A stretch of DNA of 5,557 bases from Acidobacteriota bacterium (GCA_947465275.1 CANIAI010000182.1:1-5557), one strand, 5' to 3'; numbered from the stretch's first letter, positions 1-5,557 are shown. Made by a program: numbers and translations. The notes: a model not told the origin generated them from the letters alone.

Positions 1-1164
1 GACACGCCCGAATCAGCGCTCGGGATGGCGATGTCCTGCCTGCTCCTGCCGCTGTCCGACGTCGAAGTGCTCATCTCGTCGGCGACCGACCCGGGCCCAC
101 TGCCCGACCGACGCGTCCGGTGGGTGCCCCCGGCCGCGGGCACCCCCGCCGCGGCCGTGCCCCGGCGCCTCAACCAGCTCGCCGAGGCCGCGACACACGA
201 GAACCTGTGCCTGCTGCGTGACGGACTGCTCGTCACCCGTGAGTGGGCGTCGGCATTCGAGGGGTACGGCAGCGCGTACGGCATCGTCACGTTTCCGCAG
301 GTCTATTACGCCGATCGATCGCGTCGCTTTCCGGTCCGCCTGCCCGACTACCAGGCGCTCGTCGGACATCCCGACCTCGCGCTGGCGCTCCGCTCGCGCG
401 TCTTCAACCCCGACTGCGTCGTCCCGCTCGACTACAGCGACGTCGCGGAGACCGGGTTCTGCACCTCGTCGCTCTACCTCGCCCGACGGAGCGTCTGGCG
501 GCAGGTGAAGCTCGATGAGACGCTGCTGGGACACGATCGCGCCGACATCATCTTCGGCATCGAGTGCCATCGACGGGGCATCCCCCATCGCGTCAACCCG
601 ATGCTGACGATCGAGTCGACGGAGGCGCCGCTGCGGCACCTGTTGCGCGCCCACACGCAGCCCGCGCCGGGTCGCGCCGAGCAGAACGCGCCGCAGGTGC
701 CATCGACGCAGGCGGTCGCCGCCCGGTCGATGCCCGACCAGTTCAAGCCGCTGCTGCCGATGGGCCTTGAGGCCTACTACGCCGCCGTGACCCGTCGATT
801 CAACGCGCTGCGCGGGGTGGGCGATGCGCATCCGCTGCCGCCTGACTGCGGCGCCGACTGCCGCGGCCTCGCTGACTTCTGGAGCGCCGTGGAAGCCCAT
901 ATCGCCCGGCTGCCGCTCACGACGCGCGACGACCTCGCCCAGGTTGCGGGGTTCGTCAGTGACACGATCGGCTCGCGTCCGTTCGCGGAAGTGCTCGTCG
1001 ACGTCCGCGCGTGGGAGCAGGGCATCCGGCAGGCATCCGCCGAAGGCGCCGCCGCAGCGCGGCACGTCCCGCCCATCCGCGATCTCATCACCGGTTTCCA
1101 CGAGCTCGAGCGCTACTACCCGAAGGTGTTCATCGACTCGGTGGCGGCTGTCGTCGCGGCCTGA
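1..1164 (+). CDS. Glycosyltransferase family 2-like (GT-A fold) protein, 5'-truncated by the window edge
   Basis: The reading frame is open from base 1 (codons for DTPESALG precede the ATG at 25), so the real start probably lies upstream; the ATG at 25 has no obvious ribosome binding site. With that ATG as residue 1, residues 46-75 (RRLNQLAEAATHENLCLLRDG and following) resemble the family 2 stretch that leads into the metal-binding DxD. Residues 143-195 (GFCTSSLYLARRSVWRQ, LDETLLGHDRADIIFGIECHRRGIP) resemble the acceptor-side 'DE..f..EDvdl..R....G' segment. Such enzymes move a sugar from a nucleotide donor to a glycan or protein in the cytoplasm. The expected DxD appears as RDG and the usual ED as AD, so catalysis is uncertain. 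Residues about 200-379 match nothing I recognise; there is no signal peptide or membrane segment in the visible part. The gene is convergent with the minus-strand glycan/motility operon. The family assignment is by pattern only. Confidence 0.6.
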   Translation, partial: DTPESALGMAMSCLLLPLSDVEVLISSATDPGPLPDRRVRWVPPAAGTPAAAVPRRLNQLAEAATHENLCLLRDGLLVTREWASAFEGYGSAYGIVTFPQVYYADRSRRFPVRLPDYQALVGHPDLALALRSRVFNPDCVVPLDYSDVAETGFCTSSLYLARRSVWRQVKLDETLLGHDRADIIFGIECHRRGIPHRVNPMLTIESTEAPLRHLLRAHTQPAPGRAEQNAPQVPSTQAVAARSMPDQFKPLLPMGLEAYYAAVTRRFNALRGVGDAHPLPPDCGADCRGLADFWSAVEAHIARLPLTTRDDLAQVAGFVSDTIGSRPFAEVLVDVRAWEQGIRQASAEGAAAARHVPPIRDLITGFHELERYYPKVFIDSVAAVVAA

Positions 1165-1263
1165 GCCACACCGGCAACGCCCGCCGGCCACGCCGGCACA
1201 CGGCCGACGCGCGAACGCCGTGCGCGGTCCTGGCCGACCAGACGTCAAAAAGGCATGGGTCAG
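1165..1263. other. Convergent intergenic gap with short GC-rich inverted repeats, no clear terminator
   Basis: Two genes end face to face here: TGA of the plus-strand gene at 1162-1164 and TAG of the minus-strand dehydratase at 1266-1264. The gap holds a perfect 6-base stem, GCCGGC at 1183-1188 and 1192-1197 with a CAC loop, and a weaker 5-base stem at 1208-1212/1222-1226. Neither is followed by a T-run in either direction. The only homopolymer is AAAAA at 1247-1251 (T5 for minus-strand transcription), which no stem directly precedes. The hairpins could slow polymerase, but an intrinsic terminator cannot be claimed. Confidence 0.4.
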
Positions 1264-2418
1264 CTACGCCGAGCGGACGTCGGCGAGCGAGGCCGGCATG
1301 GGATCCGCCGTACGGCGGCCGGCCGCCGCCACCCTGGCCGTGGCGCTCGGCTCGAAGTCGGTCACGACCGAGCGGAGCGCGTCGAGCACGCGGGTGCCCT
1401 CCCCACGCGCGCAGCCGCGGCGAATCTCGGACAGCGCGGTCCGGATCGCCGCGCGTGGAATGTGCCGCTGGCGCGCGCTCCAGATGCGGGCGTGCGACGT
1501 CGGCTCCATGGCCAGCGCCTGGGTCGTGAGTTCCTCGCGCACCTTCTCGCCTGGCCGCAGTCCGATGATGCTGAGGCCTGCCGACCGATGCCCCTCCCCC
1601 GCCACGTGGGCGAGCAGCCGGTCGGCCAGGTCGCCGATGCGGATCGGGTCGCCCATGTCGAGCCAGAACACATCGGTGCGCAGGCCGAGGAGTTCCGCCT
1701 TGAGCACCAGTGACACGGCTTCGGCTGAGGTCATGAAGAAGCGCGTCGCGTCGGGATCGGTGATCGGGATCGGCCGGCCGCTCCGCGCGGCCTCGAGCAT
1801 GATCTCCACGACGCTGCCGCTGCTGCCGAGGATGTTGCCGAACCGGACGACCACCGGCCGGAATCCCTCGCCCGCCTGGTCGAGCGCCGCCAGTTCCGCG
1901 AGCCGCTTGGTCGCGCCCATCACGCTGCGCGGCTCGGCGGCCTTGTCCGACGAGATGAGCACCAGGCGCGCGCCGCAGGCACGCGCCGCCGCGACCACCT
2001 CCAGCGTGCCGAGCACGTTGGTGCGGACGGCCGGGATCAGGCAAGTCTCGGTGATGACGACGTGCTTGTATGCGGCGGCGTGATAGATGACCTGGGGACG
2101 CAGCGACGCGCACGCGGCGCGCACGTCCTCGCGACGGGTCACGTCGCCGAGCCGCGCGGTCACGGTCACGGCGGGATACGACGCGCGCAGTTCGCGCTCG
2201 ATCCGGAAGAGCGCGTATTCGGCGTGGTCGAACAGCTCGAGTGCCGCGGGACCGCACGCCGCGATCTGTCGCGCCAGCTCCGCGCCGACCGACCCCCCGG
2301 CGCCGGTGATGAGCACCCGACGGCCACCGAGCGCGTGACGGTCAGCGCCGCTCAGCACGTCCCGCACGGGGCGGCCGAGCAAGCGCTCCTCCACGGCCCG
2401 AGGCAGCTGGGTCATCAT
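1264..2418 (-). CDS. CapD/FlaA1-type nucleotide-sugar 4,6-dehydratase (extended SDR), soluble form
   Basis: This 384-residue protein is an extended short-chain dehydrogenase. It has the Rossmann NAD(P)-binding motif TGAGGSVG (38-45), HAAAYKHV (113-120), NVLGT (134-138), SSDKA (156-160), MGATKR (167-172), RFGNILGS (192-199), RFFMT (226-230) and GLRPGEK (286-292). Family members (WbpM, FlaA1/PseB, CapD) remove water from UDP-N-acetylglucosamine or a similar donor to give a 4-keto-6-deoxy sugar. D158 and K159 match the catalytic Asp-Lys pair of FlaA1. M167 replaces the SDR Tyr, as in WbpM. The N-terminus keeps the 'LLGRPV' linker of the long membrane-bound enzymes but has no membrane helices, so it should be cytoplasmic. 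It is the last gene of the visible operon. Its ATG at 2418 overlaps the motB stop (ATGA), with GGAG 8 bases upstream; a second ATG at 2415 is a less well spaced alternative. Substrate and stereochemistry at C5 are not determined. Confidence 0.9.
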   Translation of the reverse strand: MMTQLPRAVEERLLGRPVRDVLSGADRHALGGRRVLITGAGGSVGAELARQIAACGPAALELFDHAEYALFRIERELRASYPAVTVTARLGDVTRREDVRAACASLRPQVIYHAAAYKHVVITETCLIPAVRTNVLGTLEVVAAARACGARLVLISSDKAAEPRSVMGATKRLAELAALDQAGEGFRPVVVRFGNILGSSGSVVEIMLEAARSGRPIPITDPDATRFFMTSAEAVSLVLKAELLGLRTDVFWLDMGDPIRIGDLADRLLAHVAGEGHRSAGLSIIGLRPGEKVREELTTQALAMEPTSHARIWSARQRHIPRAAIRTALSEIRRGCARGEGTRVLDALRSVVTDFEPSATARVAAAGRRTADPMPASLADVRSA

Positions 2419-3086
2419 CGCGCGGTCTCCGGTCCGGCCGGGGCGGATTCGAGCACGACGATATCGATGCGCCGGTTCCGGGCGCGATGCTCGACCGAGT
2501 CGTTCGGCACGCGCGGATGGAACTCGCCGTATCCAGCGGCAGAGAGACGGCCTGGGGCGATCCCGGCCTGCTCGATCAGGAAGGCCACCACGCCACTCGC
2601 ACGTGCCGTCGACAGTTCCCAGTTCGACCGGTAGCGGTCACCCGCCATCGGCACGTCGTCCGTGTGCCCCTCGATACGGACGCCGTTGGGCACGTCCAGG
2701 AGCGGCTCCGCCACGCGTGCGAGCAGCGCACGGGTGTCGGCCGACATCTCGGCCTGCCCCGCGGGGAAGGTCGCCCGCTCGGGCAGTGACACGACGAGGC
2801 CGCGCGTGTCGCGGCTGATCTCCGCGCGCGCGAGCCGCACGTCCGCCGCCACCTCCCGCGTCAGCCGATCCTGCAGCGCGTCGAGCGCCCGGGTTGCCGG
2901 CGTTGCCGTCCGGGCGGTCGTGGGCCCCGCCCCGGCGGGCGTCACCGCCATCGCGTCCAACGACGTCCGGGCGGCCGGTGAGGCCGCGTAGATCGTCGTG
3001 AAGAAGGCCAGCAGCAGCGTGACCAGGTCGGCGTACGACAGGAGCCAGCGGTCCTGCCCGCCACGCGCGTGCACCGGGGATGTCAT
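2415..3086 (-). CDS. motB: Flagellar motor stator protein MotB
   Basis: A 223-residue MotB-type stator subunit. A short cytoplasmic N-terminus leads into a single membrane helix at about 14-34 (RWLLSYADLVTLLLAFFTTIYA). D20 within it matches the ion-carrying Asp of MotB (Asp32 in E. coli). An Ala/Thr/Pro-rich linker (about 48-66) follows, then an OmpA-like peptidoglycan-binding domain (about 98-212). That domain has the motifs EGHTDDVP (139-146), SNWELSTARA (154-163), AAGYGEFHP (183-191) and ARNRRIDIVV (202-211), including the conserved Asp and Arg that hold the peptide of the wall. With MotA it forms the ion channel that drives flagellar rotation, anchored in the periplasm. At 223 residues it is shorter than the E. 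coli protein (308), mainly in the linker and C-terminus. The ATG at 3086 overlaps the motA stop by four bases and has GGGGA 7 bases upstream; its own stop overlaps the next gene. Proton or sodium use cannot be decided. Confidence 0.93.
   Translation of the reverse strand: MTSPVHARGGQDRWLLSYADLVTLLLAFFTTIYAASPAARTSLDAMAVTPAGAGPTTARTATPATRALDALQDRLTREVAADVRLARAEISRDTRGLVVSLPERATFPAGQAEMSADTRALLARVAEPLLDVPNGVRIEGHTDDVPMAGDRYRSNWELSTARASGVVAFLIEQAGIAPGRLSAAGYGEFHPRVPNDSVEHRARNRRIDIVVLESAPAGPETAR
2419..2430 (-). promoter_or_regulatory. Ribosome binding site of the dehydratase gene, within the motB end
   Basis: GGAG (minus strand, 2430-2427) lies 8 bases before the ATG at 2418, inside the last codons of motB. 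The ATGATGA overlap puts the motB TGA inside the tandem start codons, which favours translational coupling. The spacing supports 2418 over 2415 as the start. Confidence 0.6.
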
Positions 3087-3949
3087 GCCGGCGTCCCCGG
3101 CATGCGGACAGCTGGGCGCCGGATGCCGCGCGGAGGCGTCACCACGGTGAGGTCCTCAACGCGACCGACCTCACCGGTCGTACTGCGCAGGCCCCGGGCG
3201 ACCAACCGGGGATGGGTCCGCTTCTGGATGGCCCGGATCCCCTGCACGACGATCTCACGCCGCCGCGCCGCCACCGACGCCCGCTCGCGCAGCCGTCCCG
3301 CAATCGGCAGCAGCACCAGGTTCGCGAGGCCGACACCATACACCGTTGCCACGAACGCCGAGCCGATGCCGGTGCCGAACGACGGTGTCGCACCGATGGT
3401 CTGCATCACACGAATCAGGCCGAGGACCGCGCCGAGGATGCCGAGCGTGGGGGCGTAGCCGGCCGCGCTCTCGAAGAGTCGGGCGGGTGCATCGTCTTCA
3501 GCCGCCCGCGCGTCGCGCTCCGCGGCGAGGAACTGCTCCACCAGATCCGCGGGTGTGTCGTCGACGACCAGCTCGAGCCCTTCCCGCAGGAACGGGTCCC
3601 CGAGCGCGTCGATCTCGGGCTCCATCGCCATCAGCCCGACACGGTGCGCCCGCCCGGCCATGGCCACCAGCGTGGCGCCGAGCGCCGCGGTGTCGTCGTC
3701 ACGGCGGCGGAAGGCATCGAGCGCCGCGCGCGCCGCCCGCACCAGTTCGCGCGGACTGTAGCTGACCAGCACCGCCCCGAGGGTGCCGCCGAACACGATG
3801 AGCGCGGCCGAACCGTTCACGAGGGTCCGGGCGGCCAGGCCGTCCGCCGACTGCGCGACGATGACCACGATGAGGCCGAGGGGCGCGAGCAGGATCGACG
3901 GGACGTCGAACGCCCCGACGGACCCAGGCCTGCGTGCGGAAGCCGCCAT
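3083..3949 (-). CDS. motA: Flagellar motor stator protein MotA
   Basis: A 288-residue MotA/PomA-type stator subunit with four predicted membrane helices: about 16-34, 44-62, 162-185 and 194-217. Between helices 2 and 3 lies the large cytoplasmic region that touches the rotor. It includes the family block AHRVGLMAMEPEID (101-114) and DPFLREGLELVVDD (118-131). The helix 3 motif AGYAPTLGILGAVLGLI and helix 4 motif AFVATVYGVGLANLVLLPIAGRL are diagnostic. P167 and P215 match the functionally important prolines P173 and P222 of E. coli MotA. I chose the ATG at 3949, not the in-frame ATG at 3982: it has a strong GGGAGGT 8 bases upstream and starts one base after the preceding stop. The longer form would overlap the spsF-like gene by 32 bases with a non-family N-terminus. 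E110 matches the rotor-contact Glu98, but the Arg90 position appears to be His102, flanked by R100 and R103. Cotranscription with motB is shown by the ATGA overlap. Confidence 0.93.
   Translation of the reverse strand: MAASARRPGSVGAFDVPSILLAPLGLIVVIVAQSADGLAARTLVNGSAALIVFGGTLGAVLVSYSPRELVRAARAALDAFRRRDDDTAALGATLVAMAGRAHRVGLMAMEPEIDALGDPFLREGLELVVDDTPADLVEQFLAAERDARAAEDDAPARLFESAAGYAPTLGILGAVLGLIRVMQTIGATPSFGTGIGSAFVATVYGVGLANLVLLPIAGRLRERASVAARRREIVVQGIRAIQKRTHPRLVARGLRSTTGEVGRVEDLTVVTPPRGIRRPAVRMPGTPA
3087..3098 (-). promoter_or_regulatory. Ribosome binding site of motB, within the motA end
   Basis: GGGGA (minus strand, 3098-3094) is 7 bases before the ATG at 3086 and lies inside the end of motA. 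Together with the four-base ATGA overlap it implies coupled translation, consistent with fixed MotA:MotB production. Confidence 0.55.
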
Positions 3950-3962
3950 GTCAGGCCACCTC
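3947..3962 (-). repeat. 16-base direct repeat, copy at the spsF-motA junction
   Basis: The minus-strand sequence GAGGTGGCCTGACATG is identical to 4638-4653. It holds the Shine-Dalgarno core, the codons for Glu-Val-Ala, the stop TGA, one spacer C and the next ATG. The match ends on both sides (bases 3946/4637 and 3963/4654 differ). Confidence 0.85.
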
Positions 3963-3964
3963 CC
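3950..3964 (-). promoter_or_regulatory. Strong ribosome binding site that fixes the motA start
   Basis: GGGAGGT (minus strand, 3964-3958) is 8 bases before the ATG at 3949. It is the best Shine-Dalgarno match in the window and shows that MotA begins at 3949, not at the upstream in-frame ATG (3982). It is built from the last sense codons of the spsF-like gene. Confidence 0.75.
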
Positions 3965-4640
3965 GCTGCCGCGCCGCCGCAATCGCCAGCACCTGGCCGA
4001 GCGCGGGCATGTCGTGCCCCGTCGCGTCGACCAGCGCGCGCACGTGCGCCAGGTCGTCCGCCGTATCGACGGTGAGCCGCAGCGCGGGGCTCCGCAGCGC
4101 TGCAGGGGCTGGCACCATGCGCACCCGGAAGAGATCCTGCCTGCGCTTCACGAACGTGGTGACATGTTCCCGGTCGGACGGATCCGACGCGAGCAGCGCC
4201 ACCTGGATGAGCGCTTCCATCCGGACCGCCTCCACGGCCGCGCCGACCGGCAACCCGACCTCGCAGGCGTAGTCGACACCCGCCCGATCGAACAGCGGCA
4301 GCAGTCGGCCCGCCGCCGCGCTGTCGACCAGCGGATTGTCGCCGGTCGCGCGAATCACGGGATCAAGGCCGTAGCGGACGGCCGCGCCGATGTAGCGGCC
4401 AAGCACGTCGTCCGCCGAGCCGCGGAACACCGGCACGTCAAGCGTGGCGGCGAGGTCGACGAGCGCATCGTCCTCCGCTGCGTCGGTGGTCGCCAGCACC
4501 ACCGGCCCGACCCCCGCGGCGCGCAGCCGGAGGATGCAGTGCTCCAGGAGCGGACGTCCGGCCAGCGGCGCCAGCACCTTTCGCGGCAGCCGTGTCGAGC
4601 CGAGGCGCGCCTGCAGCACGATGCCCGGAATCCCGCGCAT
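3951..4640 (-). CDS. SpsF-like cytidylyltransferase (CMP-sugar synthetase family)
   Basis: A 229-residue protein of the cytidylyltransferase family (SpsF, with KdsB/NeuA as relatives). It begins with GIVLQARLGSTRLPRKVL (6-23), the nucleotide-binding loop. It continues with LLEHCILRL (31-39), VVLATTD (47-53), VFRGSADDVLGRY (71-83), RATGDNPLVD (97-106, the metal-site aspartates), REHVTTFVKRR (157-167) and RLTVDTADDL (188-197). The family transfers CMP from CTP to a sugar acid or similar glycan precursor in the cytoplasm; SpsF itself is linked to spore-coat polysaccharide, and relatives serve flagellin or surface glycans. The arrangement fits SpsF better than KdsB or NeuA, but the true sugar is unknown. 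The start at 4640 is preferred: GAGGT lies 8 bases upstream and the preceding stop is one base away (TGACATG). An in-frame upstream ATG at 4682 would overlap the ligase gene. It lies between an ATP-grasp gene and motA in the operon. Confidence 0.88.
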   Translation of the reverse strand: MRGIPGIVLQARLGSTRLPRKVLAPLAGRPLLEHCILRLRAAGVGPVVLATTDAAEDDALVDLAATLDVPVFRGSADDVLGRYIGAAVRYGLDPVIRATGDNPLVDSAAAGRLLPLFDRAGVDYACEVGLPVGAAVEAVRMEALIQVALLASDPSDREHVTTFVKRRQDLFRVRMVPAPAALRSPALRLTVDTADDLAHVRALVDATGHDMPALGQVLAIAAARQREVA

Positions 4641-4653
4641 GTCAGGCCACCTC
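4638..4653 (-). repeat. 16-base direct repeat, copy at the ligase-spsF junction
   Basis: This is the other copy of GAGGTGGCCTGACATG, in the same orientation and 691 bases from the first. The two copies bracket the spsF-like coding region exactly, so both bracketed junctions end in Glu-Val-Ala-stop and restart after one C. Confidence 0.85.
4641..4653 (-). promoter_or_regulatory. Ribosome binding site of the spsF-like gene
   Basis: GAGGT (minus strand, 4653-4649) is 8 bases before the ATG at 4640, inside the final codons of the ATP-grasp gene. It supports the start at 4640 over the upstream ATG at 4682. Confidence 0.65.
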
Positions 4654-5557
4654 GTCCATCGAGTGCCGCTGCCCGAAGGCATGCGCCTCGATCTGGGACC
4701 CTTCGAGGAAGAACGACGCCTCGAAGCTCGTCATCCAGAGGTCGTGGCGGAAGTCCCCGATGCGCGGCTCGACCTGACGCCCGAGCGCCAGGCGGATGAG
4801 CATCGCCGGGAAGTCGGCCCCCGACTGGATCGTCAGCGGGATGCCGCCCGAGAACCGCGGATTGATCTCGAAGATGACCGGCTCGTGCCCACGCATGCGG
4901 CACTGGATGTTGATCGGGCCCACAAACGGCAGCGCCCGGCAGGCCTCGGTGGCGAGTGCGATGAGGCGGGGGTCGTTGACCGTGCGGCCGCGGTCGATTA
5001 CGCCGGCGCGGATCACGACACGCTCACGCGGCACGATCGACACCGGACGCCCCTGGAGGTCACAGAGGACATCGATCGTGAACTCCGGACCGTCGAGGAA
5101 TTCCTGGATGACCGGGTCGGGCACGTACGTGAGGAAGAACGCGAGTTCGTCGGCCGACCGCACCCGGAAGGCGCCGACCGCGCCGCGTCCGACGCGCGGC
5201 TTGATGAACAGCGGCAGGCTCGGTGTCGCCGGCAGCGTGTCCGGCAGGTACGTCATCGCCGCGGCGACGCCCGCCTCGCGCAACTGGCGGCAGGTCTCGA
5301 ACTTGTCGTCGCAGATCGCCGCCGTCCGTTCCTGGGAACACGCGGCCCAGACGCCGGCGGCGCGGAAGCGGTCCTTCGCCGCGCCGATGATGGCGAGCTC
5401 ATCGTCAATGGTCGGCACCAGCAGCCGGATGCGCTCCGCCTCGCACAGGCCGAGCAGCTCGGGGACGTAGTCGGGGTCGGTGGACAGCGGCACCCGATAG
5501 GCGCGATCGGCCACGTGCACCGCCGGCGACAGCGGGTTCACGTCGGTGACGATGACC
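4642..5557 (-). CDS. ATP-grasp carboxylate ligase (carbamoyl-phosphate-synthase-like), 5'-truncated by the window edge
   Basis: The frame stays open to the right edge. Codons for VIVTD precede the GTG at 5541, and the joined text VIVTDVNPLSP...VADRAYRVP is the usual N-terminal Rossmann-like part of this family. The start is therefore outside the window and 5541 is not a start. Counting from 5541, the ATP-grasp fold shows DDKFETCRQLREAGV (78-92), PLFIKPRVGRGAVGAF (110-125, ATP-binding Lys114), VIQEFLDGPEFTIDV (144-158) and GPINIQCRM (208-216). The metal-binding motif FEINPRFSGG follows (224-233, with E225, N227 and R229). Such enzymes activate a carboxylate as an acyl phosphate and join it to an amine or other nucleophile; relatives include PylC-like and carbamoyl-phosphate-synthase-like proteins, and they are common in surface-glycan clusters. 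The substrates here are unknown. It is the first visible gene of the operon, and its last codons (GAG GTG GCC TGA) supply the ribosome binding site of the next gene. Confidence 0.85.
   Translation of the reverse strand, partial: VIVTDVNPLSPAVHVADRAYRVPLSTDPDYVPELLGLCEAERIRLLVPTIDDELAIIGAAKDRFRAAGVWAACSQERTAAICDDKFETCRQLREAGVAAAMTYLPDTLPATPSLPLFIKPRVGRGAVGAFRVRSADELAFFLTYVPDPVIQEFLDGPEFTIDVLCDLQGRPVSIVPRERVVIRAGVIDRGRTVNDPRLIALATEACRALPFVGPINIQCRMRGHEPVIFEINPRFSGGIPLTIQSGADFPAMLIRLALGRQVEPRIGDFRHDLWMTSFEASFFLEGSQIEAHAFGQRHSMDEVA

Noticed and set aside
13..1248. Long minus-strand open frame opposite the glycosyltransferase-like gene (411 codons)
   Set aside because: It is Arg/Gly/His-rich without family motifs, and it lies opposite a frame with recognisable domains. 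In very GC-rich DNA long antisense frames are expected.
1226..1263. Rho-independent terminator using the T5 run (A5 at 1247-1251) after the dehydratase stop
   Set aside because: No stem directly precedes the T-run in the direction of minus-strand transcription. The nearest pairing (GCCGA/TCGGC near the end of the coding region) is short and too far away.
1251..1301. Short repeat GGCATGGG at the end of the dehydratase region
   Set aside because: Eight GC-rich bases recurring at close range is expected by chance here and has no associated structure.
824..2083. Plus-strand open frame of 419 codons crossing the convergent gap
   Set aside because: It is Ser/Arg/Ala-rich low-complexity translation and runs across the ends of two well-supported genes; a shadow frame.
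2415..3086. Pal/OmpA outer-membrane lipoprotein
   Set aside because: There is no lipobox; the N-terminal helix with RWLLSYAD and the position after motA identify MotB.
2415..3949. ZorA/ZorB of a Zorya anti-phage system instead of MotA/MotB
   Set aside because: MotA is of normal length with no long coiled-coil tail and both proteins fit flagellar stators. No helicase or nuclease partner genes lie next to them; the neighbours are sugar genes.
3950..3982. MotA start at the upstream ATG (3982)
   Set aside because: It adds eleven Arg/Gly-rich residues not typical of MotA and overlaps the spsF-like gene, while the ATG at 3949 has an ideal ribosome binding site.
3080..4799. Plus-strand open frames opposite motA, spsF-like and ligase genes
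   Set aside because: Their translations are Arg/His/Pro-rich with no motifs, while the minus strand carries intact MotA and cytidylyltransferase motifs.
5539..5541. GTG at 5541 as the start of the ATP-grasp gene
   Set aside because: Upstream codons to the window edge (VIVTD) continue the family's N-terminal strand, so the gene begins outside the window.

Overview
The DNA is very GC-rich, with third codon positions almost always G or C. It carries a flagellar motor stator pair (MotA/MotB) whose MotB has a peptidoglycan-binding OmpA domain. This points to a motile, high-GC, probably Gram-negative bacterium. A Vicinamibacteria-type Acidobacteriota or a similar environmental lineage is a guess from style only; nothing in the window fixes the taxonomy. 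No RNA genes, mobile elements or CRISPR arrays were seen.

Layout: the left part (1-1164) is one plus-strand gene, cut by the left edge, for a GT-A/family 2-like glycosyltransferase with an additional C-terminal region of unknown function. A 99-base gap (1165-1263) separates it from a convergent minus-strand block that fills the rest of the window. In order of transcription (right to left) that block is: an ATP-grasp ligase cut by the right edge (4642-5557), a SpsF-like cytidylyltransferase (3951-4640), motA (3083-3949), motB (2415-3086) and a CapD/FlaA1-type nucleotide-sugar 4,6-dehydratase (1264-2418).

The five minus-strand genes are packed as one translationally coupled operon. The first two junctions read TGACATG (one base between stop and start) and the last two are four-base ATGA overlaps. 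Every internal start has a Shine-Dalgarno-like sequence 7-8 bases upstream. The operon promoter must lie beyond the right edge, and no convincing terminator is visible at the left end.

Functionally, the stator pair sits inside a set of sugar-activation genes. The dehydratase would act on a UDP-HexNAc, the SpsF-like enzyme would make a CMP-activated sugar, and the ATP-grasp enzyme would join a carboxylate to an amine or similar group. The simplest reading is a flagellum-linked surface-glycan locus, for example flagellin glycosylation with a nonulosonic-acid-like or otherwise modified sugar. The sequence shows the gene order directly; the shared pathway is inference. The two most distinctive local observations are the insertion of motAB into the glycan operon, and an exact 16-base repeat that brackets the spsF-like gene so that the gene forms a clean cassette.
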